From Endomychus coccineus (lineage: Eukaryota > Arthropoda > Insecta > Coleoptera > Endomychidae), in the NCBI GenBank assembly GCA_958510875.1, contig OY294067.1, positions 136,493,726 through 136,557,725 of the forward strand: a DNA stretch of 64,000 nucleotides, given 5' to 3'. The notes beneath the pieces were generated by a model. The model made no database searches, was not told where the DNA came from, and saw only the letters and a list, made by a program, of their open reading frames with translations. Numbering within the stretch: position 1 is the first letter of the stretch; each line of letters starts with the position of its first letter. Positions 37,391-49,397 of this stretch are shown here, in pieces. The position numbers were made by a program, and so were the translations under genes.

Positions 37391-40300
37391 TACTTCGGAA
37401 GTTTGAGAATAAAACTCGGTCTTGTTGGTGGATGGATTGACTTGCGTTTCAATTAAGACCAGTATGTCTGCGGGTCGTATATGTTTTTAAATTTTACACA
37501 AAACTTTTAACATTTAATTTAAAAATGCTGACAAATTGTTTCACCACACTGTGGCTAGAATAGTGGGAATGTGTTCACAAAATTGTTAACGAGTGGTGAA
37601 TTATGTGTGTCGATTGAATTATATAATGTTAATGATGAACCCGCTGTAGATTTTCCCGAAGAACAAGAAGAAGTGAATAATTCTTTTTTAGAGGAAGATG
37701 CCTCGGAACAAATTTCGAACTTATGAATTTAACAAATAATCAAAGTGAACTACCATACATAATATTTCCAGGGTATAATTTAAAATTCTTACTGGATATC
37801 GGTAGCACAAAATCATTCGTTAATCCTGAAATCGCAAAAAAATTCTTCGATAATTTAATCAAAAAAGACCCATTCCAAATTTCTACCGCTCGTGGCACTT
37901 CAATAGAAAAGTACAGTACTCTCATAAAATGTTCGAAACTATTTAAGATAGAAAATCCTTCTTTAAAATTTCACTCGTTTAATTTTCACAGCTTTTTTTC
38001 ATTGTTTACTAGGATTATACAATCTCAAAATAAACTATTATAAACTACCCATTCAATCTAATTGCATTGCAGTTACACCAAGATCAGAACAAAAAGTGAA
38101 TATGGACATTACAAAACATTTACTAGCAGAAAAATTCGACGAATATAAACAAAATTGTAATCTAAATTGCAACAGTATACATACCGGAAGTATAAAATTT
38201 GATATTTCTAACGTCCGAACTGAACATATGAACTCAGAGGAAAAGAAAATTATTACTACTTTGAATAAAAACGCTGATGCTCTATCACGAATTCAACTTA
38301 ACGTTTTAACTGCTTCTAAAGCCCCAAAGCAATTTTTGACTATAACCCCATTTACGGAAAATTCAGTAAAGTGCTACGGAAATATTTCAAAAGCTCTGAA
38401 CTCAATATGATTAAATGTACAACAAAACTCGTAGATATTATCGAAGATAACGAAATAGTACAAACTATACAAAACTATCATGAGAGTAAAGCGAATCATA
38501 GAGGACTAAATGAAACAGAAAATCAAATAAAAAATGTATATTATTGGCCTAATCAACGAAAATCTATACAAAACTATATCAATAATTGTGAAATATGCCA
38601 AGTAACAAAATATGACAGAAACCCCTTAAAACTAAAATTCAATATAATGCCTACTGCCGTGAGACCTTTTCAGATCTTACATGTCGACAATATTTTTTGG
38701 AGAACGTAAAATTTTTAACAATAGTCGATTCATTTTCCAAATATACCCAAGCTTATAAATTAAATTCGACTCAAGGCATAGAAGTTGTTAATAATCTCGT
38801 AAGATATTTTACACACCACTGTAGCAAATAATATCAGATAAGTGTACAAACTCATAAGGTAAAAATGCATTTTATAAAAGACTTATATGATCACTTGTTA
38901 ATACTTTCTAATACTATTTTAAACAGAGAACTCCATCACGTTTTACAAATTGAATACCCTACATTCCAGCATAATGAAAACTAGAGATCTATTCTTGGCA
39001 TTACAAAAAATATCTTCACTTTATAAAGAAAGTCTACCATTTAAATTGAAATACGAAAACATGTTAGATTTAGATCGATAATAAAAATTAATTGTAAAAT
39101 CGAATCTTCCACAATTAATTATTTCTTATCAGTCCCAATTGATTATGACCAAGAGTTCGAGCTCTGCTATTTACACCCAATTCCAACTAAATACGAATCA
39201 GAATTTGTAACCATAATTCCCGATATAAAATATCTATTGAAATCGAAAAAAAAAACATTATTAAACTTCTAAACGACATTTGTATGAAAGGTGAAATATA
39301 TCAATGTCCTAATTACACCCAACGTAATCATAACTCATTATGCGAGAAGGGAATATTACTAAATAGAAATTCAAGCTAATGTCAGTATATTCATTCGAAC
39401 ATCCCAGAAAACCATATGAAAATCATTCCTGAAATTAATCAATATCTTGGAATATTCCCCAAAAAGAAGGAATCAAAATAAAATGTCAAGAAGGGACAGA
39501 ATCCAGACAACTAACGGGAATCTACCTGATAAAACAACACACATGTAAAACGTATTTTCACAATCATGAGATGACGTGCATAGACAGCACATATGGACAA
39601 CCTCTTGTGATTAACAAATTAAAATTCGAACACACAAAAAATGAAGTTCTCAAATTTAGTGTGGATTTAAAGGCTCTGAATTTGTAGTTAGTTGAAATTC
39701 AGACTCGAAAGATTGAACAACTTTGTAATAAAGCTCTAATAAGGATAATTCATTTTTTAAAAACTATTTTTCGGTAGTTCGAAAGTTAATCTAAATATTT
39801 TTGCTGGCAACGGAGATATTGACGAACCCATAGGAGTCCGGTCTTCTGTTTTTAATATTTATCGTTAATTGTGAAATAATTTTGGTCTATGCAGAGTGAG
39901 ATTACATTTAATATTTCCGGTGTTATTACCGGTAAAGTATTATTGCAAATTAAAAGATCTTCAATTAGACTGATGGTCAATTGTGTGGGAATACTCGGAA
40001 AAGGGTTCTTGACATCAAATTATACAAGTTTGATATTTGTCTTTAGTTCGACATCTTTTATTTTTTTATTGATCGAAAGGAGTTTTTTATACTGTATGTA
40101 GGTTTAAAGTTTGCATATGTTAATATTATGTTTACTGACTTTTCGATTTGAGAAGTTACAAGCTAAAAAAAAAAGACTCTAATTACGCAAATCACCTGTT
40201 AGAACATAACTACGATTTCACCCTTGATCTCGATATTCTACATATTCAGGAAAAAGGACATAGAAATATTGAAACACTCAAAAACAATAATAATAATGTG

Positions 40301-40590
40301 ATATTAAATGATCAAATCGACACTTATAATTCACCGCTTGTTAACAATTTTGTAAACACGTCCTTACTATTATCCACCCATCCCTCAATTTGTACTACAT
40401 TCTAATCCCTGATATTTAAGGACATACTTTTAGATTTAGCTTTAGTTGATAACTCATCGCTTCGATAATGCCACAGTGTGGTGAAACAATTTGTCAGCAT
40501 TTGTAAATTAAATGTTAAAAGTTTCGTGTAAAATTTGAGTTTTATTCTGCAACCTTCGAAGTCAATTTATAATTCAAATTTCACGTATGT
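37391..40590 (+). mobile_element. Decayed Ty3/gypsy-like LTR retroelement region
   Basis: In order on the + strand: a retropepsin-like motif (FLLDIGSTKSFV, from about 37,780), an RNase H end (NADALSR, about 38,270) and an HHCC zinc domain (H..K.NHRG..., YYWP, NNCEICQ; 38,470-38,610). The start of the integrase core follows (LHVDN, then IVDSFSKYTQAY, then SDKCTN; 38,680-38,860). A possible envelope-like stretch (about 39,110-39,640) follows. Frames are broken throughout and the reverse transcriptase is missing. Ends carry sequences related in inverted, not direct, orientation (37,484-37,554 and 40,470-40,540), unlike LTRs. Probably a rearranged relic. Confidence 0.6.
40148..40405 (+). pseudogene. 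Possible Penelope-like element 3' fragment
   Basis: An 85-codon frame with SNYANHLLEHNYDF, ILHIQEKGH and a SPLVNNF end. The pattern resembles the region after the GIY-YIG domain in Penelope-like and related retroelements. Based on motif memory only. Confidence 0.3.
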
Positions 40591-41340
40591 CATGATTTTT
40601 GTTAAATATGTACAGTAATCGAAATAATGAATTTATTCCATTTGGCGTTTACACATTGTCAATAAAGAGTGTAATTTAGAAAAAATACAAGTAGATTCAA
40701 AAGTCTACTAGAAAAATTATAAAACAACAAAAGTTAAAACAGTTAATAGGAATTTGGGACCATATGAAACAAAAAAAGTGATAAAAATGTAGCATTAATA
40801 CGGCGTAAAGAAAATGTACATCTAAAAAATTTGAGACACGTTATTGTTACAAATGGACACTTCATCTGCCTCGCATCATTCTCAATTAAATCAGTAAAAT
40901 GTAATTATTGACTAACCTCTGTATGCCACTGCCCGACACAACTATTGAATGGATACTACAGCGAAAGAATCTTATTCTCATATAAAGTCAGAATGAATCC
41001 GGTATATGTTCGAATACATTGTAATTTTATTGCAGTAATTAAAACTCGCCATATAACAACTCTAATTGAACACTATAAAATTAATAACTATCGATAACGA
41101 CTTTGAAATGGGTCAAATAATGAAAGTCCATTCTCCGATAAAATTACAATGTATGAAGCGTGACACCCCTCACGGTTTATTTGTTCGAATTGTACATTTA
41201 TCGCATACCGGTAATAATTAAATCTATATTTAATAGTTTTGTTTCCAATTTCATTTCTAGTTAGAAGTCAATTGATCAAAATATGCTACTATATATACGA
41301 CAATCCATTACGTCGTTATTAAAGGTGACATAATATTTAA
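40591..41340. other. No gene seen
   Basis: AT-rich sequence with no supported gene. Confidence 0.4.
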
Positions 41341-41344
41341 TATA

Positions 41345-41615
41345 TCATAATATCATACGTACCTGACAAATTTTGCCGATGGAAATAAATTAATGGACGC
41401 TTTTCTAATATTGAACGATAACTCCACAATTTCAAATTTTATTGACAATGTTTTAGTTGGAGATGATTCTACACCAAGATAAAACTGCAGTTCTATTATA
41501 ATTCGAAGTTGGGACCCACAGCTTCAGAAAGGCGTTAGAAAATTGAGAATCACCTTCGAAAACACTCATGTCATATAAATCGCGGAATAATATTGTTGTA
41601 GTAATTAAATTAAAA
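41345..41615. repeat. Local direct repeat, copy 1
   Basis: Shares TCGTACGTACCTG, GGAGATGATTCTACACCAAG and GAATCACCT blocks with 42,050-42,250, in the same order. Confidence 0.7.
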
Positions 41616-41627
41616 CATATGACCTTT

Positions 41628-41795
41628 AGCTGCAATGAAGTACAATCTTTACTCGAAATTGGGATTAAGTATCAATAAAATGCAGTTGTAATAAAATGCA
41701 ATTTTTATTCGAAATTTTATTGAGGTCGTACAGTGACATACATAAGAATTAAAATCTTTCCAGACATCACATACCATATACGAGGTAAATACATA
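41628..41795. repeat. Dispersed repeat, copy 2 (other at 32,080-32,250)
   Basis: See the pair at 32,080; it lies between the two local direct repeats. Confidence 0.55.
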
Positions 41796-42049
41796 AATTA
41801 TCCGCAAATTTTATTCTATAACTTCTGACGAGTCATGAGTCCTTTCCAACTAAATCGATCCCTAGGAAACCGTTGATAACAATTTTGGGCGAATCGGTCC
41901 CACTATTTTCCAGATGGTTCCCCAAACGGACAGAACGTTACTCAAATTGGGGCCAGTGGTTCTATTAGTTTTACCTCACCGAATTTCAACAATTCTACAA
42001 ATTCGTTGAATTCTAGTTGTGAAAAATAAATATCGTTACTTACCCAGAA

Positions 42050-42250
42050 ATATAATATCGTACGTACCTGGTAAATTTTGCCGATGGAAATGAATTAATG
42101 GACATTTTAGTTGGAGATGATTCTACACCAAGATGAAACTGCAGTTTTATTATAATTCGAAGTTGGGGCCCACAGCTTCAGAAAAGCGTTAGAAAATAGA
42201 GAATCACCTCCGAAAACACTCATGTCATGTAACTCGTGAAATAATATCGT
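42050..42250. repeat. Local direct repeat, copy 2
   Basis: Shorter than copy 1 by an internal deletion of about 70 bp. Confidence 0.7.
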
Positions 42251-42398
42251 TGTATTCGATCTAATGTACAAATAAAATAATATATACTTTAGCTAATATA
42301 TACATCAACCGCGAAGAATTCAATTTGTATAATGTGTGAAGTTTCATGCTTTAAATAGTTATATACATTAGCCGTAACATATATATATATTTTTTTTT

Positions 42399-43571
42399 CG
42401 AATAAACACTATATATGACAGAAAATTACATTTTGCTGCTAAATATCGTATGATTATTCTAAATAAGGGTACATATCGTTACTCTAGTACATTAAAATTC
42501 AAAATTTCCCGAAAAATGATCTAATTTTGCGGGTTAAGAAATTTTTTTATTTTTTTTTCAATTTTGGTGTATGATATATCGATTTATATGTTTTTTAGGG
42601 CTCTAATAACGAATTTCGACTCTTTTTGGTTGTGGAAACTCATAGAAAATATATATTTGGAAAATAGAAAATTCTTATTTTTTTTTTCAATTTTGGTGTA
42701 TGATATATCGATTTATACGTTTTTTAGGGCTCTAATAATGAACATTTGGTTAGATTTGATGTAAATAATCATGAAAATAAGCTCTAGTGGTGAGTATGCC
42801 AGAAGTGAGAGTGAAGACGAAACTGACATCGGAGAGGGTGATAGTTCTTCTGAAGACGAAGCCAACAGCGAAGAAGCGGTCTATCACCTATCAAACTACC
42901 AAGACTTTGAAGAAGATCATAATTATCAGATAATGCACTTTTTCATTTGAATGAACTATTTTTAATTAAATCAAATTAAAATTGAATTAATAAAAATATT
43001 ATGTACTCAATATTAAAAATAACTCTTGTCTTTCTTTTATATCCTTTGAATTTCCCACATTTCCAGAATAAATATACCTTCCATGATTTTTCACATCAAA
43101 ACTCACCAAATATTCATTATTAGAGCCCTAAAAAACATAGGAATCGATATGTCATATACTTTACTGAGAAAAAAATGAAAATTTTCCATTTTCCAAATAC
43201 ATATTCTCTATGAGTTTTCATAACCAAAAAGAGTCGAAATTCGTTATTAGAGCCCTAACAAACGTATAAATCGGTATATCATACACCAAGATTGAAAAAA
43301 AAAATAAGAATTTTCTATTTTCCAAACATATATTTTCACAACCAAAAAGAGTCAAAATTTGTTATTAGAGCCCTAAAAAACATATAAATCGATATATCAT
43401 ACACCAAAATTGAAAAAAAAATCTAAAATTTCTTAACCCGCAAAATTGGATCAGTTTTCGGGAAATTTTGAATTCTAATGGACTAGAGTAACGATATGTA
43501 CCCTTATTCACAATAATCATACGATATTTAGCAGCAAAATGTAATTTTCTGTCATATATAGTGTTTATTCG
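42399..43571. mobile_element. Foldback element, copy 1
   Basis: 1,173 bp with long inverted arms. The termini CGAATAAACAC and GTGTTTATTCG bound arms of several hundred bp. Each arm contains a sub-repeat (GGGCTCTAATAACGAATTTC and variants) twice on the left and about three times on the right. The unpaired centre holds a small ORF (42,771-42,950). The same element is at 49,398-50,570 with about a dozen differences. Flanks are (TA)n, so any target duplication is hidden. Confidence 0.8.
42771..42950 (+). CDS. Small acidic ORF in foldback element (59 aa)
   Basis: Starts with MKISSSGEYARSES, then an acidic SEDE-type stretch, then a His-rich end. Conserved in copy 2 with one or two changes. It resembles an acidic transposase N-terminus (compare piggyBac-type proteins) with the rest deleted, but this is not secure. 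Confidence 0.35.
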   Translation: MKISSSGEYARSESEDETDIGEGDSSSEDEANSEEAVYHLSNYQDFEEDHNYQIMHFFI

Positions 43572-43587
43572 AAATATATATATATAT

Positions 43588-43745
43588 TGGTTTTTCCATG
43601 CTATGCGTGGAAAATTCGATGGAAATTAAAATAGCAATGGTCAATTCCTATGTAAAATTCAATTCTGACCATTTTTTGTTTGAAACTTTTTTCTGTAAAA
43701 CGCATAGTATTGAAGATATTAACGGAAAAGCCCGGAAAATTGTAT
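43588..43745. repeat. 158-bp repeat, copy A (others 48,905-49,062 inverted and 50,586-50,742)
   Basis: Begins GGTTTTTCCATGC and ends with GCCCGGAAAATTG before a (TA)n tract. Three copies in the window; the inverted one is the most diverged. Confidence 0.75.
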
Positions 43746-43760
43746 ATATATATATATATA

Positions 43761-43923
43761 TATTTGTATGTTTTCTTGGTATATTGGTTCGTATATATAC
43801 TGATAATGAAATAAAAATTCTGTTTTGACGTTTCGACAACGTTTATTACCTTTATCAAAACAGAATTTTTATTTCATTATCAGTATATATACGAACCAAT
43901 ATACCAAGAAAACATACAAATAT
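43761..43923. repeat. Near-perfect hairpin, 68-bp arms, copy 1
   Basis: Arms 43,761-43,828 and 43,855-43,923 are complementary with almost no mismatch, around a 26-nt loop containing ACGTTTCGACAACG. A transcript would form a long double-stranded stem. Confidence 0.85.
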
Positions 43924-43951
43924 TACAAATGGTTCAAGAATATCAACAAAA

Positions 43952-43956
<5 letters not shown>

Positions 43957-44028
<72 letters not shown>
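43957..44028. repeat. (TA)n microsatellite
   Basis: Pure TA tract of about 70 bp at the start of the tRNA-like array. Confidence 0.95.
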
Positions 44029-44029
<1 letters not shown>

Positions 44030-44121
44030 CTTAAGAGATATAGAATTAAATTTTCTGAATTATGAAGATAACTTAGATAATTTAACATAGGATTATAAAG
44101 ATGAATAAACGTAAAAGACTG

Positions 44122-44194
44122 AACCATAGGCGGGATTCGAACCCACATTTCTGGATTTCTAGTCCAGGGTGTTAACCAATTACACCACTTCGGT
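44122..44194 (-). tRNA. tRNA-like gene, anticodon AGA (unit 1)
   Basis: 73-nt cloverleaf: 7-bp acceptor with one A-A mismatch, 4-bp D stem, 5-bp anticodon stem with loop CTAGAAA, 4-nt variable loop, and 5-bp T stem with loop TTCGAAT. A box TGGTGTAATTGG, B box GGTTCGAATCC, TTTT just downstream. Class I shape with a Ser anticodon. Confidence 0.65.
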
Positions 44195-44594
44195 CCTGTT
44201 AGATTTTTATATTTTTGTAAATATAAACCTCTGAAAGGATAGTAGATCATTGATGAACACAATGCGATTCGATGCCCTACCATAGATCAACTATTCACTC
44301 ACATTCATCTGAAGTTTAGTCGTTTTTTGAAGTAAGGATTGTAGGTTAGTACTGCTATGGTTGGCAGTTACTTGACAGTTCTTATTCAAATGACAGCATC
44401 CCGGTTCTTATATATTTCAATAGAACTGACTGAGAATTGTTCTGGTTAATTATAAACAAGTTTAAAGTTTCTTTGCCTAATTGGCCACTATCGTGTATGT
44501 AACTTAAGAGATATAGAATTAAATTTTCTGAATTATGAAGATAACTTAGATAATTTAACATAGGATTATAAAGATGAATAAACGTAAAAGACTG

Positions 44595-44667
44595 AACCAT
44601 AGGCGGGATTCGAACCCACATTTCTGGATTTCTAGTCCAGGGTGTTAACCAATTACACCACTTCGGT
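44595..44667 (-). tRNA. tRNA-like gene, anticodon AGA (unit 2)
   Basis: Same 73-nt sequence as unit 1, with intact boxes and terminator. Confidence 0.65.
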
Positions 44668-45067
44668 CCTGTTAGATTTTTATATTTTTGTAAATATAAA
44701 CCTCTGAAAGGATAGTAGATCATTGATGAACACAATGCGATTCGATGCCCTACCATAGATCAACTATCCACGCACATTCATCTGAAGTTTAGTCGTTTTT
44801 TGAAGTAAGGATTGTAGGTTAGTACTGCTATGGTTGGCAGTTACTTGACAGTTCTTATTCAAATGACAGCATCCCGGTTCTTATATATTTCAATAGAACT
44901 GACTGAGAATTGTGCTGGTTAATTATAAACAAGTTTAAAGTTTCTTTGCCTAATTGGCCACTATCGTGTATGTAACTTAAGAGATATAGAATTAAATTTT
45001 CTGAATTATGAAGATAACTTAGATAATTTAACATAGGATTATAAAGATGAATAAACGTAAAAGACTG

Positions 45068-45140
45068 AACCATAGGCGGGATTCGAACCCACATTTCTGG
45101 ATTTCTAGTCCAGGGTGTTAACCAATTACACCACTTCGGT
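45068..45140 (-). tRNA. tRNA-like gene, anticodon AGA (unit 3)
   Basis: Consensus copy; its unit carries a GTGCTGG flank variant also seen at 52,036. Confidence 0.65.
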
Positions 45141-45540
45141 CCTGTTAGATTTTTATATTTTTGTAAATATAAACCTCTGAAAGGATAGTAGATCATTGAT
45201 GAACACAATGCGATTCGATGCCCTACCATAGATCAACTATTCACGCACATTCATCTGAAGTTTAGTCGTTTTTTGAAGTAAGGATTGTAGGTTAGTACTG
45301 CTATGGTTGGCAGTTACTTGACAGTTCTTATTCAAATGACAGCATCCCGGTTCTTATATATTTCAATAGAACTGACTGAGAATTGTTCTGGTTAATTATA
45401 AACAAGTTTAAAGTTTCTTTGCCTAATTGGCCACTATCGTGTATGTAACTTAAGAGATATAGAATTAAATTTTCTGAATTATGAAGATAACTTAGATAAT
45501 TTAACATAGGATTATAAAGATGAATAAACGTAAAAGACTG

Positions 45541-45613
45541 AACCATAGGCGGGATTCGAACCCACATTTCTGGATTTCTAGACCAGGGTGTTAACCAATT
45601 ACACCACTTCGGT
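45541..45613 (-). tRNA. tRNA-like gene, anticodon stem mismatch (unit 4)
   Basis: A31 is changed to T, breaking the closing pair of the anticodon stem. Confidence 0.55.
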
Positions 45614-46012
45614 CCTGTTAGATTTTTATATTTTTGTAAATATAAACCTCTGAAAGGATAGTAGATCATTGATGAACACAATGCGATTCGATGCCCTACC
45701 ATAGATCAACTATTCACGCACATTCATCTGAAGTTTAATCGTTTTTTGAAGTAAGGATTGTAGGTTAGTACTGCTATGGTTGGCAGTTACTTGACAGTTC
45801 TTATTCAAATGACAGCATCCCGGTTCTTATATATTTCAATAGAACTGACTGAGAATTGTTCTGGTTAATTATAAACAAGTTTAAAGTTTCTTTGCCTAAT
45901 TGGCCATTATCTGTATGTAACTTAAGAGATATAGAATTAAATTTTCTGAATTATGAAGATAACTTAGATAATTTAACATAGGATTATAAAGATGAATAAA
46001 CGTAAAAGACTG

Positions 46013-46085
46013 AATCATAGGCGGGATTCGAACCCACATTTCTGGATTTCTAGTCCAGGGTGTTAACCAATTACACCACTTCGGT
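46013..46085 (-). tRNA. tRNA-like gene, anticodon AGA (unit 5)
   Basis: Consensus tRNA; flank shortened by one base near 45,910. Confidence 0.65.
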
Positions 46086-46485
46086 CCTGTTAGATTTTTA
46101 TATTTTTGTAAATATAAACCTCTGAAAGGATAGTAGATCATTGATGAACACAATGCGATTCGATGCCCTACCATAGATCAACTATTCACGCACATTCATC
46201 TGAAGTTTAATCGTTTTTTGAAGTAAGGATTGTAGGTTAGTACTGCTATGGTTGGCAGTTACTTGACAGTTCTTATTCAAATGACAGCATCCCGGTTCTT
46301 ATATATTTCAATAGAACTGACTGAGAATAGTTCTGGTTAATTATAAACAAGTTTAAAGTTTCTTTGCCTAATTGGCCACTATCGTGTATGTAACTTAAGA
46401 GATATAGAATTAAATTTTCTGAATTATGAAGATAACTCAGATAATTTAACATAGGATTATAAAGATGAATAAACGTAAAAGACTG

Positions 46486-46558
46486 AACCATAGGCGGGAT
46501 TCGAACCCACATTTCTGGATTTCTAGTCCAGGGTGTTAACCAATTACACCACTTCGGT
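46486..46558 (-). tRNA. tRNA-like gene, anticodon AGA (unit 6)
   Basis: Consensus tRNA; flank carries the AGAATAGTT variant shared with 53,450. Confidence 0.65.
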
Positions 46559-46958
46559 CCTGTTAGATTTTTATATTTTTGTAAATATAAACCTCTGAAA
46601 GGATAGTAGATCATTGATGAACACAATGCGATTCGATGCCCTACCATAGATCAACTATTCACGCACATTCATCTGAAGTTTAGTCGTTTTTTGAAGTAAG
46701 GATTGTAGGTTAGTACTGCTATGGTTGGCAGTTACTTGACAGTTCTTATTCAAATGACAGCATCCCGGTTCTTATATATTTCAATAGAACTGACTGAGAA
46801 TTGTTCTGGTTAATTATAAACAAGTTTAAAGTTTCTTTGCCTAATTGGCCACTATCGTGTTTGTAACTTAAGAGATATAGAATTAAATTTTCTGAATTAT
46901 GAAGATAACTTAGATAATTTAACATAGGATTATAAAGATGAATAAACGTAAAAGACTG

Positions 46959-47031
46959 AACCATAGGCGGGATTCGAACCCACATTTCTGGATTTCTAGT
47001 CCAGGGTGTTAACCAACTACACCACTTCGGT
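46959..47031 (-). tRNA. tRNA-like gene, D-loop variant (unit 7)
   Basis: A to G change in the D loop (AGTTGG in place of AATTGG); the stems are intact. Confidence 0.6.
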
Positions 47032-47404
47032 CCTGTTAGATTTTTATATTTTTGTAAATATAAACATCTGAAAGGATAGTAGATCATTGATGAACACAAT
47101 GCGATTCGATGCCCTACCATAGATCAACTATTCACGCACATTCATCTGAAGTTTAGTCGTTTTTTGAAGTAAGGATTGTAGGTTAGTACTGCTATGGTTG
47201 GCAGTTACTTGACAGTTCTTATTCAAATGACAGCATCCCGGTTCTTATATATTTCAATAGAACTGACTGAGAATTGTTCTGGTTAATTATAAACAAGTTT
47301 AAAGTTTCTTTGCCTAATTGGCCACTATCGTGTATGTAACTTAAGAGATATAGAATTAAATTTTCTGAATTATGAAGATAACTTAGATAATTTAACATAG
47401 GAGG

Positions 47405-47942
47405 AGGACGCTTAATTTTTGATAAAGGGTAGGGTGTTGAAATTGAAAAAAAAAATTCGTTTTTTGCGAATATCTCCGGAACCGTTTATTGTACAGAGAC
47501 CAGCTTTCGCAAGCATTTTCTACTCTTAGTAAGCTATGTTATGTGCAATAAAAATTATTTTTTTTAGTCATGATTGGTGAAGATTTTGAAGGAGTAGTGA
47601 GTGTTTTTCTCCCCAACTTCTACGTCACTAGAAAAAGTATGGTTTTGAGACAACTATTTGAACCGGCAATATTTTCTACACAGAAAAGATACTCTTGATC
47701 ATAAGCTCTAAAGTAGACCGTTTTGGAAGAAAATCTACTTTTATGTTGAAAAACATGGTCAATTCTTACTAATCAAACAAAATTTATTCAAACGTTATAG
47801 TACAGTCATTTTATAGTTTTTTTTGAGATTTGGAACTTTTTTTCCGACTTTTGGTTTGAATATAAAGGAAGTTAGGAAATTTTCCGTAGATTACGAAAAA
47901 AATAGTGGCTGAAAACCTCCAATCAAAGAAAATAACGTAAAT

Positions 47943-47948
<6 letters not shown>
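47405..47948. repeat. Flanking repeat, left copy (inverted partner 62,850-63,352)
   Basis: About 540 bp related in inverted orientation to 62,850-63,352 (CCCCAACTTCTACG and CACCAATCATGA blocks). It interrupts the array after unit 7. No coding frame. Confidence 0.75.

Positions 47949-47949
<1 letters not shown>

Positions 47950-47985
<36 letters not shown>
47950..47985. repeat. (TA)n microsatellite
   Basis: Short TA tract before a partial reverse array unit. Confidence 0.9.
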
Positions 47986-48145
47986 CTTAAGAGATATAGA
48001 ATTAAATTTTCTGAATTATGAAGATAACTTAGATAATTTAACATAGGATTATAAAGATGATATGGTAGGGCATCGAATCGCATTGTGTTCATCAATGATC
48101 TACTATCCTTTCAGAGGTTTATATTTACAAAAATATAAAAATCTA

Positions 48146-48218
48146 ATAGGTGTGGTGTAATTGGTAAACACCCTGGACTAGAAATCCAGAAATGTGGGTT
48201 CGAATCCCGCCTATGGTT
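48146..48218 (+). pseudogene. tRNA-like pseudogene lacking 5' acceptor strand
   Basis: The ACCGAAG 5' strand is replaced by unrelated bases through an 8-nt deletion, so the acceptor stem cannot form. The other arms are intact. Confidence 0.65.
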
Positions 48219-48618
48219 CAATCTTTTACGTTTATTCATCTTTATAATCCTATGTTAAATTATCTAAGTTATCTTCATAATTCAGAAAATTTAATTCTAT
48301 ATCTCTTAAGTTACATACACGATAGTGGCCAATTAGGCAAAGAAACTTTAAACTTGTTTATAATTAACCAGAACAATTCTCAGTCAGTTCTATTGAAATA
48401 TATAAGAACCAGGATGCTGTCATTTGAATAAGAACTGTCAAGTAACTGCCAACCATAGCAGTACTAACCTACAATCCTTACTTCAAAAAACGACTGAACT
48501 TTAGATGAATGTGCGTGAATAGTTGATCTATGGTAGGGCATCGAATCGCATTGTGTTCATCAATGATCTACTATCCTTTCAGAGGTTTATATTTACAAAA
48601 ATATAAAAATCTAATAGG

Positions 48619-48691
48619 ACCGAAGTGGTGTAATTGGTAAACACCCTGGACTAGAAATCCAGAAATGTGGGTTCGAATCCCGCCTATGGTT
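48619..48691 (+). tRNA. tRNA-like gene, anticodon AGA, D-loop variant
   Basis: GGTAAACACC in place of GGTTAACACC; otherwise the consensus fold. Confidence 0.6.
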
Positions 48692-48830
48692 CAATCTTTT
48701 ACGTTTATTCATCTTTATAATCCTATGTTAAATTATCTAAGTTAACTTCATAATTCAGAAAATTTAATTCTATATCTCTTAAGTTACATACACGATAGTG
48801 GCCAATTAGGCAAGAAACTTTAAACTTGTT

Positions 48831-48832
<2 letters not shown>

Positions 48833-48904
<72 letters not shown>
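48833..48904. repeat. (TA)n microsatellite
   Basis: TA tract with a single TG interruption, joining an array unit to the inverted 158-bp repeat. Confidence 0.9.

Positions 48905-49397
<493 letters not shown>

Larger units (their letters stand above)
44029..47402 (-). repeat. 473-bp tRNA-like tandem array, block 1 (7 units, reverse)
   Basis: Unit length 473 bp (one unit 472), each carrying one tRNA-like gene plus about 400 bp of flank. A 124-codon frame runs through every unit because the tRNA and flank happen to be open; it is not a gene. Units at about 45.2-46.6 kb share private variants with 52.3-53.8 kb, showing block duplication. Confidence 0.9.
48056..48830 (+). repeat. tRNA-like array, forward units interrupted by rearrangement
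   Basis: One unit and part of the next in the forward direction; they carry the GGTAAACACC D-loop variant also present in the 61-62.6 kb units. The junction with the reverse remnant at about 48,057 is abrupt. Confidence 0.8.
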
